Below are positions 18,110-27,900 of a stretch of DNA of 64,000 nucleotides, piece by piece; position 1 is the first letter of the stretch, and each line of letters starts with the position of its first letter. The notes under the pieces were generated by a model that worked only from the letters and a program-made list of their open reading frames with translations, did not search any database and was not told the origin of the DNA. The position numbers and the translations under genes were made by a program. Source of the DNA: Chloroflexota bacterium (GTDB lineage: Bacteria > Chloroflexota > Limnocylindria > Limnocylindrales > CSP1-4); contig JADMIG010000001.1 of the NCBI GenBank assembly GCA_015478725.1, forward strand, positions 517,815 to 581,814, read 5' to 3'.

Positions 18110-18718
18110 TCAGACGACCACCGGTTGGCGACCGGGACGTGCGCGCTCGGTCGCGATGATCTCGTCGATCCGCTCGGCGGTCCACTCCACCTGGCCGGTC
18201 TCGTTGACGACCACATGGTCGTAGTCCTCCTGGCGGGCGAGTTCGATCGCGGCGTTCCGCTGCCGGAGCTCGAGTTCGTCGGCGGTCTCCGTGGCTCGGG
18301 TCCGCAGGCGGTGGAAGAGTGCCTCGAGGGACGGTGGGACGAGGAAGATGAGGAGCGCCTCCGCGACCCGCTCCTTGACGATCTGGGCGCCCTGCACGTC
18401 GATCTTGAGGATGACGTCGCGACCGGCGGCGAGCGCCTCGCGCACCTCCGTCCGCGGCGTGCCGTACCAGTTCCCGTGGACTTCGTTCGCCTCAAGGAGC
18501 TCGCCGGCATCACGGAGCTCGACGAACCGCTCCCGGCTCAGGAAGTGATACGAGCGGTCCGGCAGCTCGCCGGGCCGCGGCGCACGGGTCGTGCAGGTCA
18601 CGACATAGTGATAGTCGGGATGATGCGGCCGCCGCTTGAGGGCGTCGAGGATCGTGTCCTTGCCGACGCCGGACGGCCCGCTGACGATGACGAGGAGCGG
18701 TACCGGCGGGCCCGTCAT
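18110..18718 (-). CDS. gmk: Guanylate kinase
   Basis: This 202-residue kinase begins MTGPPVPLLVIVSGPSGVGKDTIL, with the P-loop GPSGVGKD at about 14-21. The GMP-binding stretch TTRAPRPGELPDRSYHFLS and IDVQGAQIVKE both follow. It phosphorylates GMP to GDP with ATP. Length is standard. It overlaps the RluD-type gene by 4 bp and lies 13 bp from priA. A rpoZ gene often sits beside gmk, but none is present here. Confidence 0.95.
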   Translation of the reverse strand: MTGPPVPLLVIVSGPSGVGKDTILDALKRRPHHPDYHYVVTCTTRAPRPGELPDRSYHFLSRERFVELRDAGELLEANEVHGNWYGTPRTEVREALAAGRDVILKIDVQGAQIVKERVAEALLIFLVPPSLEALFHRLRTRATETADELELRQRNAAIELARQEDYDHVVVNETGQVEWTAERIDEIIATERARPGRQPVVV

Positions 18719-19668
18719 CGAGCGGACGCCGCGCTGCGCAGCCCGGAGAGCGCGCGTTCGAGGTCGGCCGGCAGGGGCGCCTCCGCCCGGATGAGGTGCC
18801 CGTCCGCCGGTGATGCGAGCTCGAGTCGCCAGGCATGGAGGAAGAGCCGCTCCAGACCGTCCGGGCCCTTCCGTGACGTTCCGGTCCCGTAGACGGGATC
18901 GCCGGCGACCGGGTGGCCGATGGCCTCGAGATGGACCCGGATCTGGTGTGTCCGTCCGGTCACCAGGTCGAGCTCGAGGAGGGTCCAGGCGGCGAACCGC
19001 TCGCGGACGCGGTAGCCCGTCGTGGCCGCCCGACCGTCCGGCACCACCGCCATCCGCGTCCGGTGCTTCGGGTCCCGTCCGATGGGTGCCTCGATCCGAC
19101 CGACCGCCGCGGCGACCGACCCCTGGACGAGCGCAAGGTAGGTCTTGCGGACCCGGCGGGCCTTGAGCTGGGCCATGAGGCTCGACTGCGCGACGTCGCC
19201 CTTGGCGACCATGAGCAGGCCGCTCGTATCCCGATCGAGACGATGGACGATGCCCGGCCGGCGCACGCCGGCGATCCCCCCGTACTCCGCGGCGTCGCGG
19301 CGGCCGAGGAGGGCGTGGACGAGCGTTCCCGTCTCATGGCCGGGCGACGGGTGTACCACGAGCCCGGCGGGCTTGTCGACGATGAGGAGTTCGGCGTCCT
19401 CGTAGACGACGGCGAGCTGGATCTCCGGTTCCGGGATGAGCGTGGCGCGCTCGGCCTCGGGGACGACGAGGCGGAGCCGCACCCCGCCGCCGACCATCGT
19501 GTTCGCGCGGATCGCATCCCCGTCGACCGTGAGGTGGCCCGCCGCGATGAGCTTCTGGACGTGGCTCCGCGACAGCCCGGTCGCATCGGCGACGAATCGG
19601 TCGGCCCGGATCGCCGCCCTGCCGTCGGGGACGATCACGTCCGTCACCCGCTCGCCCGTCCCGATCAC
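18715..19668 (-). CDS. Pseudouridine synthase, RluA/RluD family
   Basis: This 317-residue protein has an N-terminal S4 RNA-binding domain (DRFVADATGLSRSHVQKLI) and the RluA-family catalytic domain with the active-site HRLDRDTSGLLMVAK. The C-terminal GRTHQIRVHLEAIGHPVAGDPVYG is the usual family end. It converts uridines to pseudouridine, most likely in 23S rRNA as in RluD. I chose GTG at 19668 because it shares GTGA with the lspA stop; an inner GTG at 19647 also fits. The lspA-rluD pairing is widely conserved. Confidence 0.92.
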   Translation of the reverse strand: MIGTGERVTDVIVPDGRAAIRADRFVADATGLSRSHVQKLIAAGHLTVDGDAIRANTMVGGGVRLRLVVPEAERATLIPEPEIQLAVVYEDAELLIVDKPAGLVVHPSPGHETGTLVHALLGRRDAAEYGGIAGVRRPGIVHRLDRDTSGLLMVAKGDVAQSSLMAQLKARRVRKTYLALVQGSVAAAVGRIEAPIGRDPKHRTRMAVVPDGRAATTGYRVRERFAAWTLLELDLVTGRTHQIRVHLEAIGHPVAGDPVYGTGTSRKGPDGLERLFLHAWRLELASPADGHLIRAEAPLPADLERALSGLRSAASAR

Positions 19669-20168
19669 CCTCGACCCGGTCGTGTGCGTTCGGGCGGCAG
19701 CAGGGCAAGGATGATGAGGAGGACGATCGCCGTGCTGATCGCCGCATCCGCGATGTTGAAGGTGTACCAGCGCCAGCCACCGACACCCGCATCCACGAAA
19801 TCGATGACGTAGCCGAGGCGCAGTCGATCGAGGAGATTGCCGACCGCGCCGCCGACGAGGAGCCCGAGTGCGAAGGTCACGAGGAGGCTGTCGCCCGCCC
19901 GCGCCTCGTACCAGACGATGAGGCCGACGACGGCCAGGCTGCCGACGCCGAACACGAGCGCCGATCCCTGGAAGAGGCCGAACAGCGCGCCTTCGTTGTG
20001 CGAGACGTCGATCCGGACGAGGTCGCCGAGGACCGCAACCGGGACGCCCACCTCGTAGGTCGACGCGATCGCCGCCTTCACGAGCTGATCGACGACGACG
20101 ACGACGATGCCGATCGCGGCGAAGAGCGGCCAGCGTGGCCGCCGAACGATTCCCACTGCAGGGGTCAT
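19665..20168 (-). CDS. lspA: Signal peptidase II (prolipoprotein signal peptidase)
   Basis: This 167-residue membrane protein has four transmembrane segments. Conserved motifs are VVDQLVK (near 27), HNEGALFG, GGAVGNLLDRLRLGYVIDFVD, which holds both catalytic aspartates, and FNIADA. It cleaves the signal peptide of lipoproteins after diacylglyceryl modification. It overlaps ileS by 4 bp; ileS-lspA-rluD is a common order. Lipoproteins at 49906 and 59134 in this window are possible substrates. Confidence 0.95.
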   Translation of the reverse strand: MTPAVGIVRRPRWPLFAAIGIVVVVVDQLVKAAIASTYEVGVPVAVLGDLVRIDVSHNEGALFGLFQGSALVFGVGSLAVVGLIVWYEARAGDSLLVTFALGLLVGGAVGNLLDRLRLGYVIDFVDAGVGGWRWYTFNIADAAISTAIVLLIILALLPPERTRPGRG

Positions 20169-23100
20169 GCGGGCCGACCCGCGCGACCGGAGGCGGCGGA
20201 GCGGTGCCTCCCGAGCCCGATCCGGACGTCGCCGTCGTCGAGGTGCACGCTCGCCGTCGCAACGCCGGTCGGGGCCGGCCCGATCGTGACGAGGTCCGCG
20301 AGCGTCTCGGCTGCGACGGCGTCGAGGTGCGGCACGACGGCGGACGTCACCCCATCGAGCCAGAGCTCGATGCGATCCGTCAGCGCGAGCTCGGCATCCT
20401 TGCGAAGGTCCTGGATCGCCCGCTGGAGCTCGCGCGCGTCGCCTTCGGCGATGAGCTCCGGGGTGAGCTCGGTGTCGATGACGACGACGAGCCCGTCGTC
20501 GTCGGCCACCGCGGTACCGGGCCGCGGGACCGCCTGGATCTCCACTTCATCCGGCGCGAGCGTCACGCCGGCGAGCCGGACCGAACCGTCGGCGACGAAC
20601 TCGACGTCGCCCGTCCGGGCCGCCGCCATGACCGCCGGAATGATCGCTCCGAGGCGCCTGCCGATCCGCGGCAGGAGCGGCTTGACCCGTCGGTCGACGA
20701 GGGCCGAACCGTCCTTGATGAGTTCGATCCGCTTGACATTCACCTCATCGGCGATGAGGCCGAGGAGCGCCTCGCGCTCGACGAGATCGCCGCCAGGCAG
20801 TGCCAGCCACATCCGGGCGAGGGGCTGGCGGAGCCGGATGCCGGCACCGCTGCGGAGGGTCCGGACGAGCTCGGCGGCCCGACGGGCGGTGGCCATCGCC
20901 GACTCGAGTGGCTCGTCGCGAGCGGATGCGAGGGCCGCTTCCGGCCAGGCCGTGAGGTGGACGCTGTCCGGGGCGGCCGGGTCCAGCCGGGCCACGAGAT
21001 TGCCGTAGATCGACTCGGTGAGGAACGGCAGGATCGGGGCGAGGAGACCAACCACGGCGACGAGCGCCGCGTGGAGCGTCGCGAACGCCGCGTCGCGGTC
21101 CGCCGTGGCCTCCGCCCTATCAAGTCGTCGGCGCGAACGGCGGAGATACCAGGTGGAGAGGTCGTCGACGAACTGCTCGATCGCGATCGTGGCCTCGCGC
21201 GCGTCGTAGGCGCGGAGCCGGTCTCCCGCCCGGGCGGCCGTGCCGGCGGCTCGCGAGAGGATCCAGCGGTCCAGCGCGCTCCGCTCGACCACCGGCGGAA
21301 CGCCACTGGTCGGCTCCCAGCCGGCGAGTCGCGCGTGGGTGACGAAGAAGGCGTAGACGTTCCACAGGATGAGCAGTCCGCGACGCGCCTCGTCCGCGGC
21401 GTGCCAGCCGAAGGGGATGTTGTCCTCGGGGCGGGCGGCGGCGTACATCCAGCGCATGACGTCGACGCCCATCCGCTCGGCCGCCTCGTCGAACTCGATC
21501 GCGTTGCCGGCGCTCTTGTGCATCGGCCGGCCGTCCTCGCCGAAGAGGGTCGCATAGCCGAAGATCGTCGTGAACGGCGCCTCGCGGCGCAGGACGGTGC
21601 CCATGGCGAGCATCGCGTAGAACCAGTTGCGGAACTGGCCGGGGAAGCTCTCCGTGATGAAGTCCGCCGGGAACCACTGCGCCCAGTACGTCGGGTCCTC
21701 GCGGAAATGGAGCGTCGAGAACGGCACGATGCCGGCGTCGAGCCACGGATTCCCCACGTCGCGGATCCGCTCGACGGGCGCGCCGCAGCCCCGGCAGGTG
21801 ATGCGCACCGCGTCGATGTACGGTCGATGCGGTGTGTGCCCCTCGAAGGCCTCCCAGCCGTCGATCGCCCGCTCCCGGAGCTCGTCCCGCCCGCCGACCA
21901 CGTCGAACGTGCCGCAGCCGCGACAGTCGTAGATCGGCAGGGCGAGCCCGTAGTACCGCTTCTTGCTGATCATCCAGTCGTGCATGTTGAGGAGCCAGTC
22001 GAGCTCCCGCTCGTAGCCAAACCCGGGGATCCAGCGGATGCCGTCGACCACCTCCATGATCTGGTAGCGGAGGCTCGCCTCGATCTCGTCGCGGGTCAGC
22101 TGCTCGCGCGGCCGGTCGTACACCGGTCCCATGCTGATGTACCACTCGTCGACGAGTCGGAAGACGAGCGGCGTGCCGCAGCGCCAGCAGTGCGGATAGC
22201 GGTGGACGATGGTCTCGAGGCGATAGAAGCGGCCATCGTGCCGCATGCGCTCGACGATCGGTTCGGCGACGTCGCGGACATCGCGACCGGTGAAGGCGCC
22301 GAACCCGTGGACCACGATCCCGTTGTCGTCGAGTGGCGCGACGACCGGCAGGCCGAGGGCTCGTCCGAGCTGGAAGTCCTCCGATCCGCAACCGGGAGCG
22401 ACGTGGACGATTCCGGTGCCCTCCGCCTCACCGACCTCGTCCCAGGCGACGACCCGATGGACGTACGGCTCGCCGGGCAGGTCGCGGGTGCCCGCGGCGA
22501 AGGCCTCGCGGACCGCCGGGAGCTCATCGAAGGGCCCCTCGTACCGCCATCCGACCAGCTCGCGACCGAATCGCTCCTCGAGGATCTCGAACGCGCCGTC
22601 GAGGGCCGTCCGGATCGTCCCGCGCCCGATCCAATAGACGTCGTCCCCCTGGCGGACCCGGACGTAGCGCAGATCCGGTCCCACGGCCGCGGCCACGTTC
22701 GAGGTGAGCGTCCACGGGGTGGTCGTCCAGACGAGGAGTGCCTCGCCCGGACGGTCCACGAGCGGAAGCTTCACCGTGAGGCCGGGGTCCTCACGGTCCT
22801 GGTATCCCTCGTTCATCTCCATCTGCGAGAGGCCCGTCCCGCAGCGCGCGCACCACGGCATCGAATCGTGGCCCTTGTAGAGCCAGCCGCGTCGGTGGCA
22901 CTCGGCGAGGAAGCCCCAGATGAGGTCGTTGTTCTCGTTGCTGAAGGTGAAATAGCTGCCGCCGAGCTCGGGCATGCCGAGTCGCCCGACGAGCATCTCG
23001 ACGGAATCGGTGACCGGCCCGTCCGGGCCGTCGATCGTCACGACCGCCGCCGGCTCGGCGGCGAGGAGGTCGCGCAGACGACGGAGCTCGTCCGGGTCGT

Positions 23101-23533
23101 TCCAGTCCATCCAGTAGCCGAGGCGGATGGACTGTTCGGTCTGGCGGGCGGCGAACGTGAGGACGCGCTGCTTGCACAGGGACACGAACTCAGCGATGCC
23201 GAACGCCTCGATGTCCCGCTTCGAGGTGAAGCCCAGATCTCGCTCGACGTTCACCTCGACCCACAGGCCCTGGCAATCGAAGCCGTTCTGCCAGCGCTCG
23301 TCCTCGCCGAGCATCGCGTGGAAGCGCTGGAAGACGTCCTTGTAGGTCCGGCCCCACGCGTGGTGGACACCCATCGGGTTGTTCGCGGTGATCGGACCGT
23401 CGAGGAAGCTCCAGCGCGGCCCGCCGGCGTTCTGAGCGCGCAGCCGGGCGAAGGTCCGGCGCTCCGTCCACTGGGCGAGGATCTCGTGTTCCTGGGCGAT
23501 GAGGTCGGGCTTGGGGCTGACCGGCTCGAACAA
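20165..23533 (-). CDS. ileS: Isoleucyl-tRNA synthetase
   Basis: This 1122-residue class I synthetase carries the HIGH-type motif as PMGVHHAWG (about 53-61), a large editing insert, and the KMSKS-type motif as PMHKSAGN near residue 670. Cys pairs WCARCGTG, CWRCGTP and CRGCGTF suggest zinc sites. The C-terminal anticodon-binding region (VRTLRSGAGIRLRQPLARMW) is typical. It charges tRNA-Ile. Length and domain order match the long, eukaryote-like IleRS type. Only the last lysine-serine of KMSKS is kept. No T-box-like leader is visible in the 68 bp upstream. Confidence 0.95.
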   Translation of the reverse strand: MFEPVSPKPDLIAQEHEILAQWTERRTFARLRAQNAGGPRWSFLDGPITANNPMGVHHAWGRTYKDVFQRFHAMLGEDERWQNGFDCQGLWVEVNVERDLGFTSKRDIEAFGIAEFVSLCKQRVLTFAARQTEQSIRLGYWMDWNDPDELRRLRDLLAAEPAAVVTIDGPDGPVTDSVEMLVGRLGMPELGGSYFTFSNENNDLIWGFLAECHRRGWLYKGHDSMPWCARCGTGLSQMEMNEGYQDREDPGLTVKLPLVDRPGEALLVWTTTPWTLTSNVAAAVGPDLRYVRVRQGDDVYWIGRGTIRTALDGAFEILEERFGRELVGWRYEGPFDELPAVREAFAAGTRDLPGEPYVHRVVAWDEVGEAEGTGIVHVAPGCGSEDFQLGRALGLPVVAPLDDNGIVVHGFGAFTGRDVRDVAEPIVERMRHDGRFYRLETIVHRYPHCWRCGTPLVFRLVDEWYISMGPVYDRPREQLTRDEIEASLRYQIMEVVDGIRWIPGFGYERELDWLLNMHDWMISKKRYYGLALPIYDCRGCGTFDVVGGRDELRERAIDGWEAFEGHTPHRPYIDAVRITCRGCGAPVERIRDVGNPWLDAGIVPFSTLHFREDPTYWAQWFPADFITESFPGQFRNWFYAMLAMGTVLRREAPFTTIFGYATLFGEDGRPMHKSAGNAIEFDEAAERMGVDVMRWMYAAARPEDNIPFGWHAADEARRGLLILWNVYAFFVTHARLAGWEPTSGVPPVVERSALDRWILSRAAGTAARAGDRLRAYDAREATIAIEQFVDDLSTWYLRRSRRRLDRAEATADRDAAFATLHAALVAVVGLLAPILPFLTESIYGNLVARLDPAAPDSVHLTAWPEAALASARDEPLESAMATARRAAELVRTLRSGAGIRLRQPLARMWLALPGGDLVEREALLGLIADEVNVKRIELIKDGSALVDRRVKPLLPRIGRRLGAIIPAVMAAARTGDVEFVADGSVRLAGVTLAPDEVEIQAVPRPGTAVADDDGLVVVIDTELTPELIAEGDARELQRAIQDLRKDAELALTDRIELWLDGVTSAVVPHLDAVAAETLADLVTIGPAPTGVATASVHLDDGDVRIGLGRHRSAASGRAGRPA

Positions 23534-23600
23534 TCGGTCTCTCGTCCTCGGGTCGGGGCTGGGCGGCTCGTTCGCCGGAGTCCGGTTATCCTACCCGACG

Positions 23601-25406
23601 ATGTCGCAACCGAAGGGCCAGCTGCCCCGCCACCGGTCAGCCTTCGCGGCGGCGTTCCTCTCCCTCGTCTTCCCGGGGCTCGGTCACGCGTATGCCGGCG
23701 CCTATGCGCGGGCGCTCGGATTCGCTGCGGCACCGCTGCTCGGCCTCTCGCTCGCCCTCGGCATTGGCCTGCGGGTGAGTCTCTTCGAGCTCGCCGGCGT
23801 CGCCCTCCAGTACCTCTGGCTCATCCAGCTCCTCAACGTCCTTACCCTCGGTTACCGGATCGTCGCCGCCGTCGACGCCCACCAGGTGGCGACATACATG
23901 AACGCCCTCGAGACCTCCGGCGGCGGCCGCCTCGGACGGCCGCGGCTCGGCCGCGATCCGCTGTCCATCGCCGGCCTCGCGGCGGTGCTCATCGTCATGT
24001 CCGGGGTCCACGTCGCGGTCGCCTACTACGACGTCCAGGCGCAGGACCTCGTGAACTGCGTGTTCGATCCGAGCGGCACCGCCAGCTGTGACAGCAGCCG
24101 GACCGGGAACGCCACCGGCTCGGCCGCCCCAAGCGGGAACCCGTCGTCCGCACCGAGCGCGGCATCGATCGCCGGCTCGGCCGCCCCCGGAGCCATGCCG
24201 GCTCCGGCGGAGTCGGCGAAGCTGTGGACCGGCGGCCGGCTCAACATCCTGCTGCTCGGCGTCGATCAGCGGCCGAAGGACGCGACATTCAACACGGACA
24301 CGATGATCGTCGCGAGCATCGACCCCACGACGAAGCAGGTCGCGCTGTTCAGCCTGCCCCGCGACACGGTCGGCGTGCCGCTTCCGCCCGGCCCGGCACA
24401 GGCCGTCTTCGGTGCCACGTTCCAATGCAAGATCAACAGCCTCTGGACCGCCGCCCAGCAGCGCCCCGACCTCTTCCCCGGCAATGACCAGCAGCGGGGA
24501 TTCCTCGCCCTCAAGGACACGCTCGGCTACGTGTTCGGCCTCGACATCCCGTACTACGTCGAGGTGAACTTCAACGGCTTCCGGCAGCTCGTGGACTCCG
24601 TCGGCGGGGTGACGATCAATGTCCAGTTCCCGGTCCTCGACGACAACTTCCCGGGCGACCGGGGGGACCCGATCCGGGTCTACATCCCGGCCGGGATCCA
24701 GCACATGACCGGTGCCCAGGCCCTCGTCTACGCCCGATCGCGGCACGGGTCGACGGACTACGACCGGTCGCAGCGCCAGCAGCGGGTCCTGCTCTCGCTG
24801 AAGGATCAGACGGACGTCAACGCCCTCATCCCGCGTATCCCCGACCTCGTCGCGGCCCTGAAGCAGACGGTCCACACGGACATCCCGGTGAGCCAGCTTC
24901 CGGCGCTGCTCCAGCTCGCGGGCGGCGTCGACACGACGAATGTCCGCTCGTACGTGTTCTCGCCGCCCCTCTACGGCCAGCACGTCTTCGACACGTGCGG
25001 CGACAGCAACACGCTGTACGTCGCCAAGGTGCGCCAGGCGGTGAAGGACGCCTTCAGCGCCAATCCGACGAACGAGGCGCAGAAGGAGCAGGTCGCCGCC
25101 GAGGGAGCCACCGTCTGGGTCCTCAACGGCTCTGGCCGGAATGGACAGGCGGCCAACGTCGCCGGCTATCTCACCTTCCAGGGCGTGAACGCGTCAGCGC
25201 CGAGTCAGCAGCCGCCGACGAGCCCCTCGGCGACGGAGATCGTCGTCTACAACGGTGCCGAACAGAAGGATCCGGCCACGGTGGCGCTCCTCGAGAAGGT
25301 CTTCGGCGTTAAGGCAACCCTCGTGAACGATCCGACCGCGCGGGTCAACATCGTCGTCACGACGGGCCGGACGACGCCGGATCTGACGCCGCCGCCCGCG
25401 CCGTAG
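23601..25406 (+). CDS. LytR-CpsA-Psr family cell-wall glycopolymer ligase
   Basis: This 601-residue protein has three or four hydrophobic segments in the first 150 residues and a Ser/Ala-rich linker. The LCP catalytic domain begins at RLNILLLGVDQRPKD (about 212) and includes the conserved SLPRDT and the Arg-rich YARSRHGSTDYDRSQRQQ. A C-terminal LytR_C domain (VWVLNGSGRNGQAANVAGYL) completes it. Family members transfer glycopolymers onto peptidoglycan at the outer face. I chose the ATG at 23601; upstream codons are not hydrophobic. It is divergent from ileS and nearly touches ilvE tail to tail. Confidence 0.9.
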   Translation: MSQPKGQLPRHRSAFAAAFLSLVFPGLGHAYAGAYARALGFAAAPLLGLSLALGIGLRVSLFELAGVALQYLWLIQLLNVLTLGYRIVAAVDAHQVATYMNALETSGGGRLGRPRLGRDPLSIAGLAAVLIVMSGVHVAVAYYDVQAQDLVNCVFDPSGTASCDSSRTGNATGSAAPSGNPSSAPSAASIAGSAAPGAMPAPAESAKLWTGGRLNILLLGVDQRPKDATFNTDTMIVASIDPTTKQVALFSLPRDTVGVPLPPGPAQAVFGATFQCKINSLWTAAQQRPDLFPGNDQQRGFLALKDTLGYVFGLDIPYYVEVNFNGFRQLVDSVGGVTINVQFPVLDDNFPGDRGDPIRVYIPAGIQHMTGAQALVYARSRHGSTDYDRSQRQQRVLLSLKDQTDVNALIPRIPDLVAALKQTVHTDIPVSQLPALLQLAGGVDTTNVRSYVFSPPLYGQHVFDTCGDSNTLYVAKVRQAVKDAFSANPTNEAQKEQVAAEGATVWVLNGSGRNGQAANVAGYLTFQGVNASAPSQQPPTSPSATEIVVYNGAEQKDPATVALLEKVFGVKATLVNDPTARVNIVVTTGRTTPDLTPPPAP

Positions 25407-25413
25407 TCCTCGC

Positions 25414-26412
25414 TCAGTCGACCTCGTCGATCGGGGTCAGCCAGTCCTGATACTCGGGCAGCCGCCCGCGCACCGCTTCGAAGTAGCGGCTCCGGATCGC
25501 GGCCGCGATCGGTCCGACCGCGCCGTTGCCGACGGCCCGGTGATCGACCTCGACGACGGGACTCACCTGGACTCCGGTGCCGCACAGGAAGACCTCGTCC
25601 GCCACGTAGAGCTCCGAACGGTCGATCGACCTGATCTCGGTCGGGATCCCGAGGTCGGCGGCAAGCCGGAGGAGTGCCGCGCGGGTGATCCCCTCGAGGA
25701 TGTCATCGGACACCGGCGGCGTGAGGAGGACTCCGTCGCGGACGACGAACAGGTTCGCCGCCGACGCTTCGGACGCGTGACCGCTCGGCGTGAGAACGAG
25801 CGCCTCGTCGAAGCCGTTGAGCTCCGCCTCGCTCTTCTGGAAGGCCATGTTCACGTAGCCGCCGACGATCTTGCCACGGGCGGGGAGCGCCTCGTCCGCA
25901 TTGCGGCGCCACGAAGAGGTCATGATCCGTATCCCGCGCGCGGTATCGACATAGTCGCCGAAGGGCACGGCGATGACGTACAGCTCGTGGGCGAGATGAT
26001 GGAGCTTCACGCCGATCGCCCGCGTGCTCTTGTAGAACGACGGGCGGATGTAGGCGTCCTCGCGGAACCGGTTCCGACCCGCCGTCTCGACGATGATGGC
26101 GGTCAGGTCGTCCGCCGAGGGCACGGGGTCCATGAGCAGGATCTTCGCCGAGTCGCGGATCCGCTCGGCGTGCTCGCGGACGAAGACGCCGTAGAGCTGG
26201 CCGCGCTCCGCGTTCCAGTACGCCCGGATTCCCTCGAAGGTGGCCGTCCCGTACATGAAGGCGTGGGTCATGATGCTGACCTTCGCCTCACGCAGCGGCA
26301 CATGCGCGCCCTCGAAATAGGCGATGAGATCGTCGAGGTCGCGCGGGGCGCCCGCCGCTGCGGATGCAGGCGTCGTCGCGGCTGCCGCCGCCGGGGCGTG
26401 GTCGGTGATCAT
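25414..26412 (-). CDS. ilvE: Branched-chain amino acid aminotransferase
   Basis: This 332-residue PLP enzyme has the fold-type IV motifs FMYGTATFEGIRAYW (near 50), AYIRPSFYKS, GKIVGGYVNMAFQKSEA with the candidate PLP lysine region, SGHASEASAANLFVV and the C-terminal CGTGVQVSPVVEVD. It exchanges amino groups between glutamate and valine, leucine and isoleucine. I chose the ATG at 26412 (MITDHAPAAAA); the first 25 residues are a low-complexity tail. The gene stands apart from other amino acid biosynthesis genes. Confidence 0.9.
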   Translation of the reverse strand: MITDHAPAAAAATTPASAAAGAPRDLDDLIAYFEGAHVPLREAKVSIMTHAFMYGTATFEGIRAYWNAERGQLYGVFVREHAERIRDSAKILLMDPVPSADDLTAIIVETAGRNRFREDAYIRPSFYKSTRAIGVKLHHLAHELYVIAVPFGDYVDTARGIRIMTSSWRRNADEALPARGKIVGGYVNMAFQKSEAELNGFDEALVLTPSGHASEASAANLFVVRDGVLLTPPVSDDILEGITRAALLRLAADLGIPTEIRSIDRSELYVADEVFLCGTGVQVSPVVEVDHRAVGNGAVGPIAAAIRSRYFEAVRGRLPEYQDWLTPIDEVD

Positions 26413-26512
26413 CGGGTCGCTCCCGTTCTGTGGGCCGGACGGCCGATCGGACGGCGATCCCGCCACCTCACCGCCCGACGTGCGCCGCAGTATACCGCCG
26501 GGTCCGGCGAGC

Positions 26513-27559
26513 TCAGCCGGTCCGAAGGTTGGCGACGACGAGTGCGATGTAGCCGAGGTAGAACACGCCGCCGGTGAGGAGGTGCCGGCCACGGAGTCGG
26601 CCGCGCAGTGTCATCGGGATGAAGATCAGCGCCGACGAGAGGAAGGCGATGCCGGCCGACGCGAAGGCGAGCGTCGAGCCGGCCGTCACGGCCCAGTGAC
26701 TCGAGGCAAAGACGAGGGCGACCACCGTCGGGATCGTCGCCTGGAAGACCATCGCCCCGGTGATGTTGCCCATCGCCAGGGTGTCCTTGCCCTGCCGGAT
26801 CCAGATCACGCTGTTGAACTTCTCCGGCAGCTCCGTCGCGATCGGGGCGATGACGAGGGCGAGCAGCGCCTGCTGGACGCCGAGCGTGCGGGCGAGGTCC
26901 TCGACGGCCCCCACGAACGCGTAGGCGCCGAGGACAATGCACGCGAGCGCCACGAGAACCTGGAGACTGACGATCCGCAGGCGGGGCGTGGTGAGGTGCG
27001 CCGGGGCGGTTCGATCGAGGCGATGGAGCCGAAGCGGCGCGAGGAGCTCCGGGTCGCCGACGGTCGCCTCGGCCCGGAGATGCCCCCAGACGTAGTGGCC
27101 GTACAGGCCGACGAGGACGATCGCCGCCACCCAGCGCGGCCACTCGACACCCGCCGGGACGAATGCCACACCGACGGCGAGCCCGTACGCGACGGCGAAG
27201 TACCGCATGTCATGGCCGAGGACCTCGGTCGAGACGGGCATGAGATCCCCGCTCGACCGGCCCCGGGCGGTGACGAGGACGGCGATCCCGGTGACGAACA
27301 TCGCGAGCGTCGAGAGCATGAACGGCGCGCCGAGGATCGCTCCGACGCCGACCTCGTTGGACGCCTCCGAGCCGGTGACGAGGATCGCGATGAGCGGGAT
27401 CATCGTCTCGGGCAGCGCCGTCCCCACGGCGGCGAGGACCGAGCCCACGGCTCCCTCGGCGAGCTCGAGCTTGTGACCGAACCACTCGATCCCGTTCGTG
27501 AACAGTTCCGCGCCGAGGAGGATCGTCGCGAACGCGATGGCCAGGATGACGAGATCCAT
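26513..27559 (-). CDS. Sodium/calcium exchanger family membrane protein
   Basis: This 348-residue protein has about ten transmembrane helices arranged as two inverted halves. Each half has the CaCA alpha-repeat motif: EGAVGSVLAAVGTALPET near 35-52, and ALLALVIAPIATELPEKFNS near 230. The conserved glutamates in PE and the TALP/TELP turns are present. Such proteins exchange calcium or other cations for sodium or protons across the membrane. The ATG start gives a hydrophobic first helix. The cation specificity cannot be read from sequence. Confidence 0.88.
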   Translation of the reverse strand: MDLVILAIAFATILLGAELFTNGIEWFGHKLELAEGAVGSVLAAVGTALPETMIPLIAILVTGSEASNEVGVGAILGAPFMLSTLAMFVTGIAVLVTARGRSSGDLMPVSTEVLGHDMRYFAVAYGLAVGVAFVPAGVEWPRWVAAIVLVGLYGHYVWGHLRAEATVGDPELLAPLRLHRLDRTAPAHLTTPRLRIVSLQVLVALACIVLGAYAFVGAVEDLARTLGVQQALLALVIAPIATELPEKFNSVIWIRQGKDTLAMGNITGAMVFQATIPTVVALVFASSHWAVTAGSTLAFASAGIAFLSSALIFIPMTLRGRLRGRHLLTGGVFYLGYIALVVANLRTG

Positions 27560-27605
27560 CGGTCCTCGTCAGGCGCGTGTTCGTGTCGTCGTCATCGACG
27601 ACGGA

Positions 27606-27875
27606 TCACGGGCGGAGGTGCTGGGGGGCGTACGGCAGCAGGGCCACGATGCGGGCGCGCTTCAGGGCGACCGCGAGCTCGCGCTGGTGTCCGGCACACG
27701 TGCCGGTCTTGCGGCGCGGTTCGATCTTCGCTCGCTCCGACAGGTAGCGGCGGAGACGGTTCACTTCCTTGTAGTCGATCAGCGCCGTCTTGTCCGCACA
27801 GAACGCACAGACCTTGCGGCGGCGACTGTCGCGGAAGTACGAGTCGCGCTTCTTCGCGCGTGGGGCGGGTGGCAT
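27606..27875 (-). CDS. rpsR: 30S ribosomal protein S18
   Basis: This 89-residue protein contains [33 protein letters not shown] in family order (CxxC then the S18 core). The C-terminal [11 protein letters not shown] is standard. The CxxC pair and a later Cys suggest the zinc-binding form. It is the last gene of the rpsF-ssb-rpsR set and lies 25 bp after ssb. Confidence 0.95.
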   Translation of the reverse strand: MPPAPRAKKRDSYFRDSRRRKVCAFCADKTALIDYKEVNRLRRYLSERAKIEPRRKTGTCAGHQRELAVALKRARIVALLPYAPQHLRP

Positions 27876-27900
27876 CGGTGGGGTTCCCTTCGTTCAGTCG

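Noticed and set aside
15304..18159. A 951-codon plus-strand frame over def and priA
   Set aside because: It mirrors priA codons, has no recognisable domain, and priA is certain.
23534..23600. T-box leader before ileS
   Set aside because: The 68-bp gap to the divergent gene is too short, and no T-box sequence is visible.
20135..24091. A 1318-codon open frame antisense to ileS
   Set aside because: It is the shadow of ileS in GC-rich sequence; it has no domain, is Arg/Glu/Asp-biased, and ileS itself is complete with all motifs.
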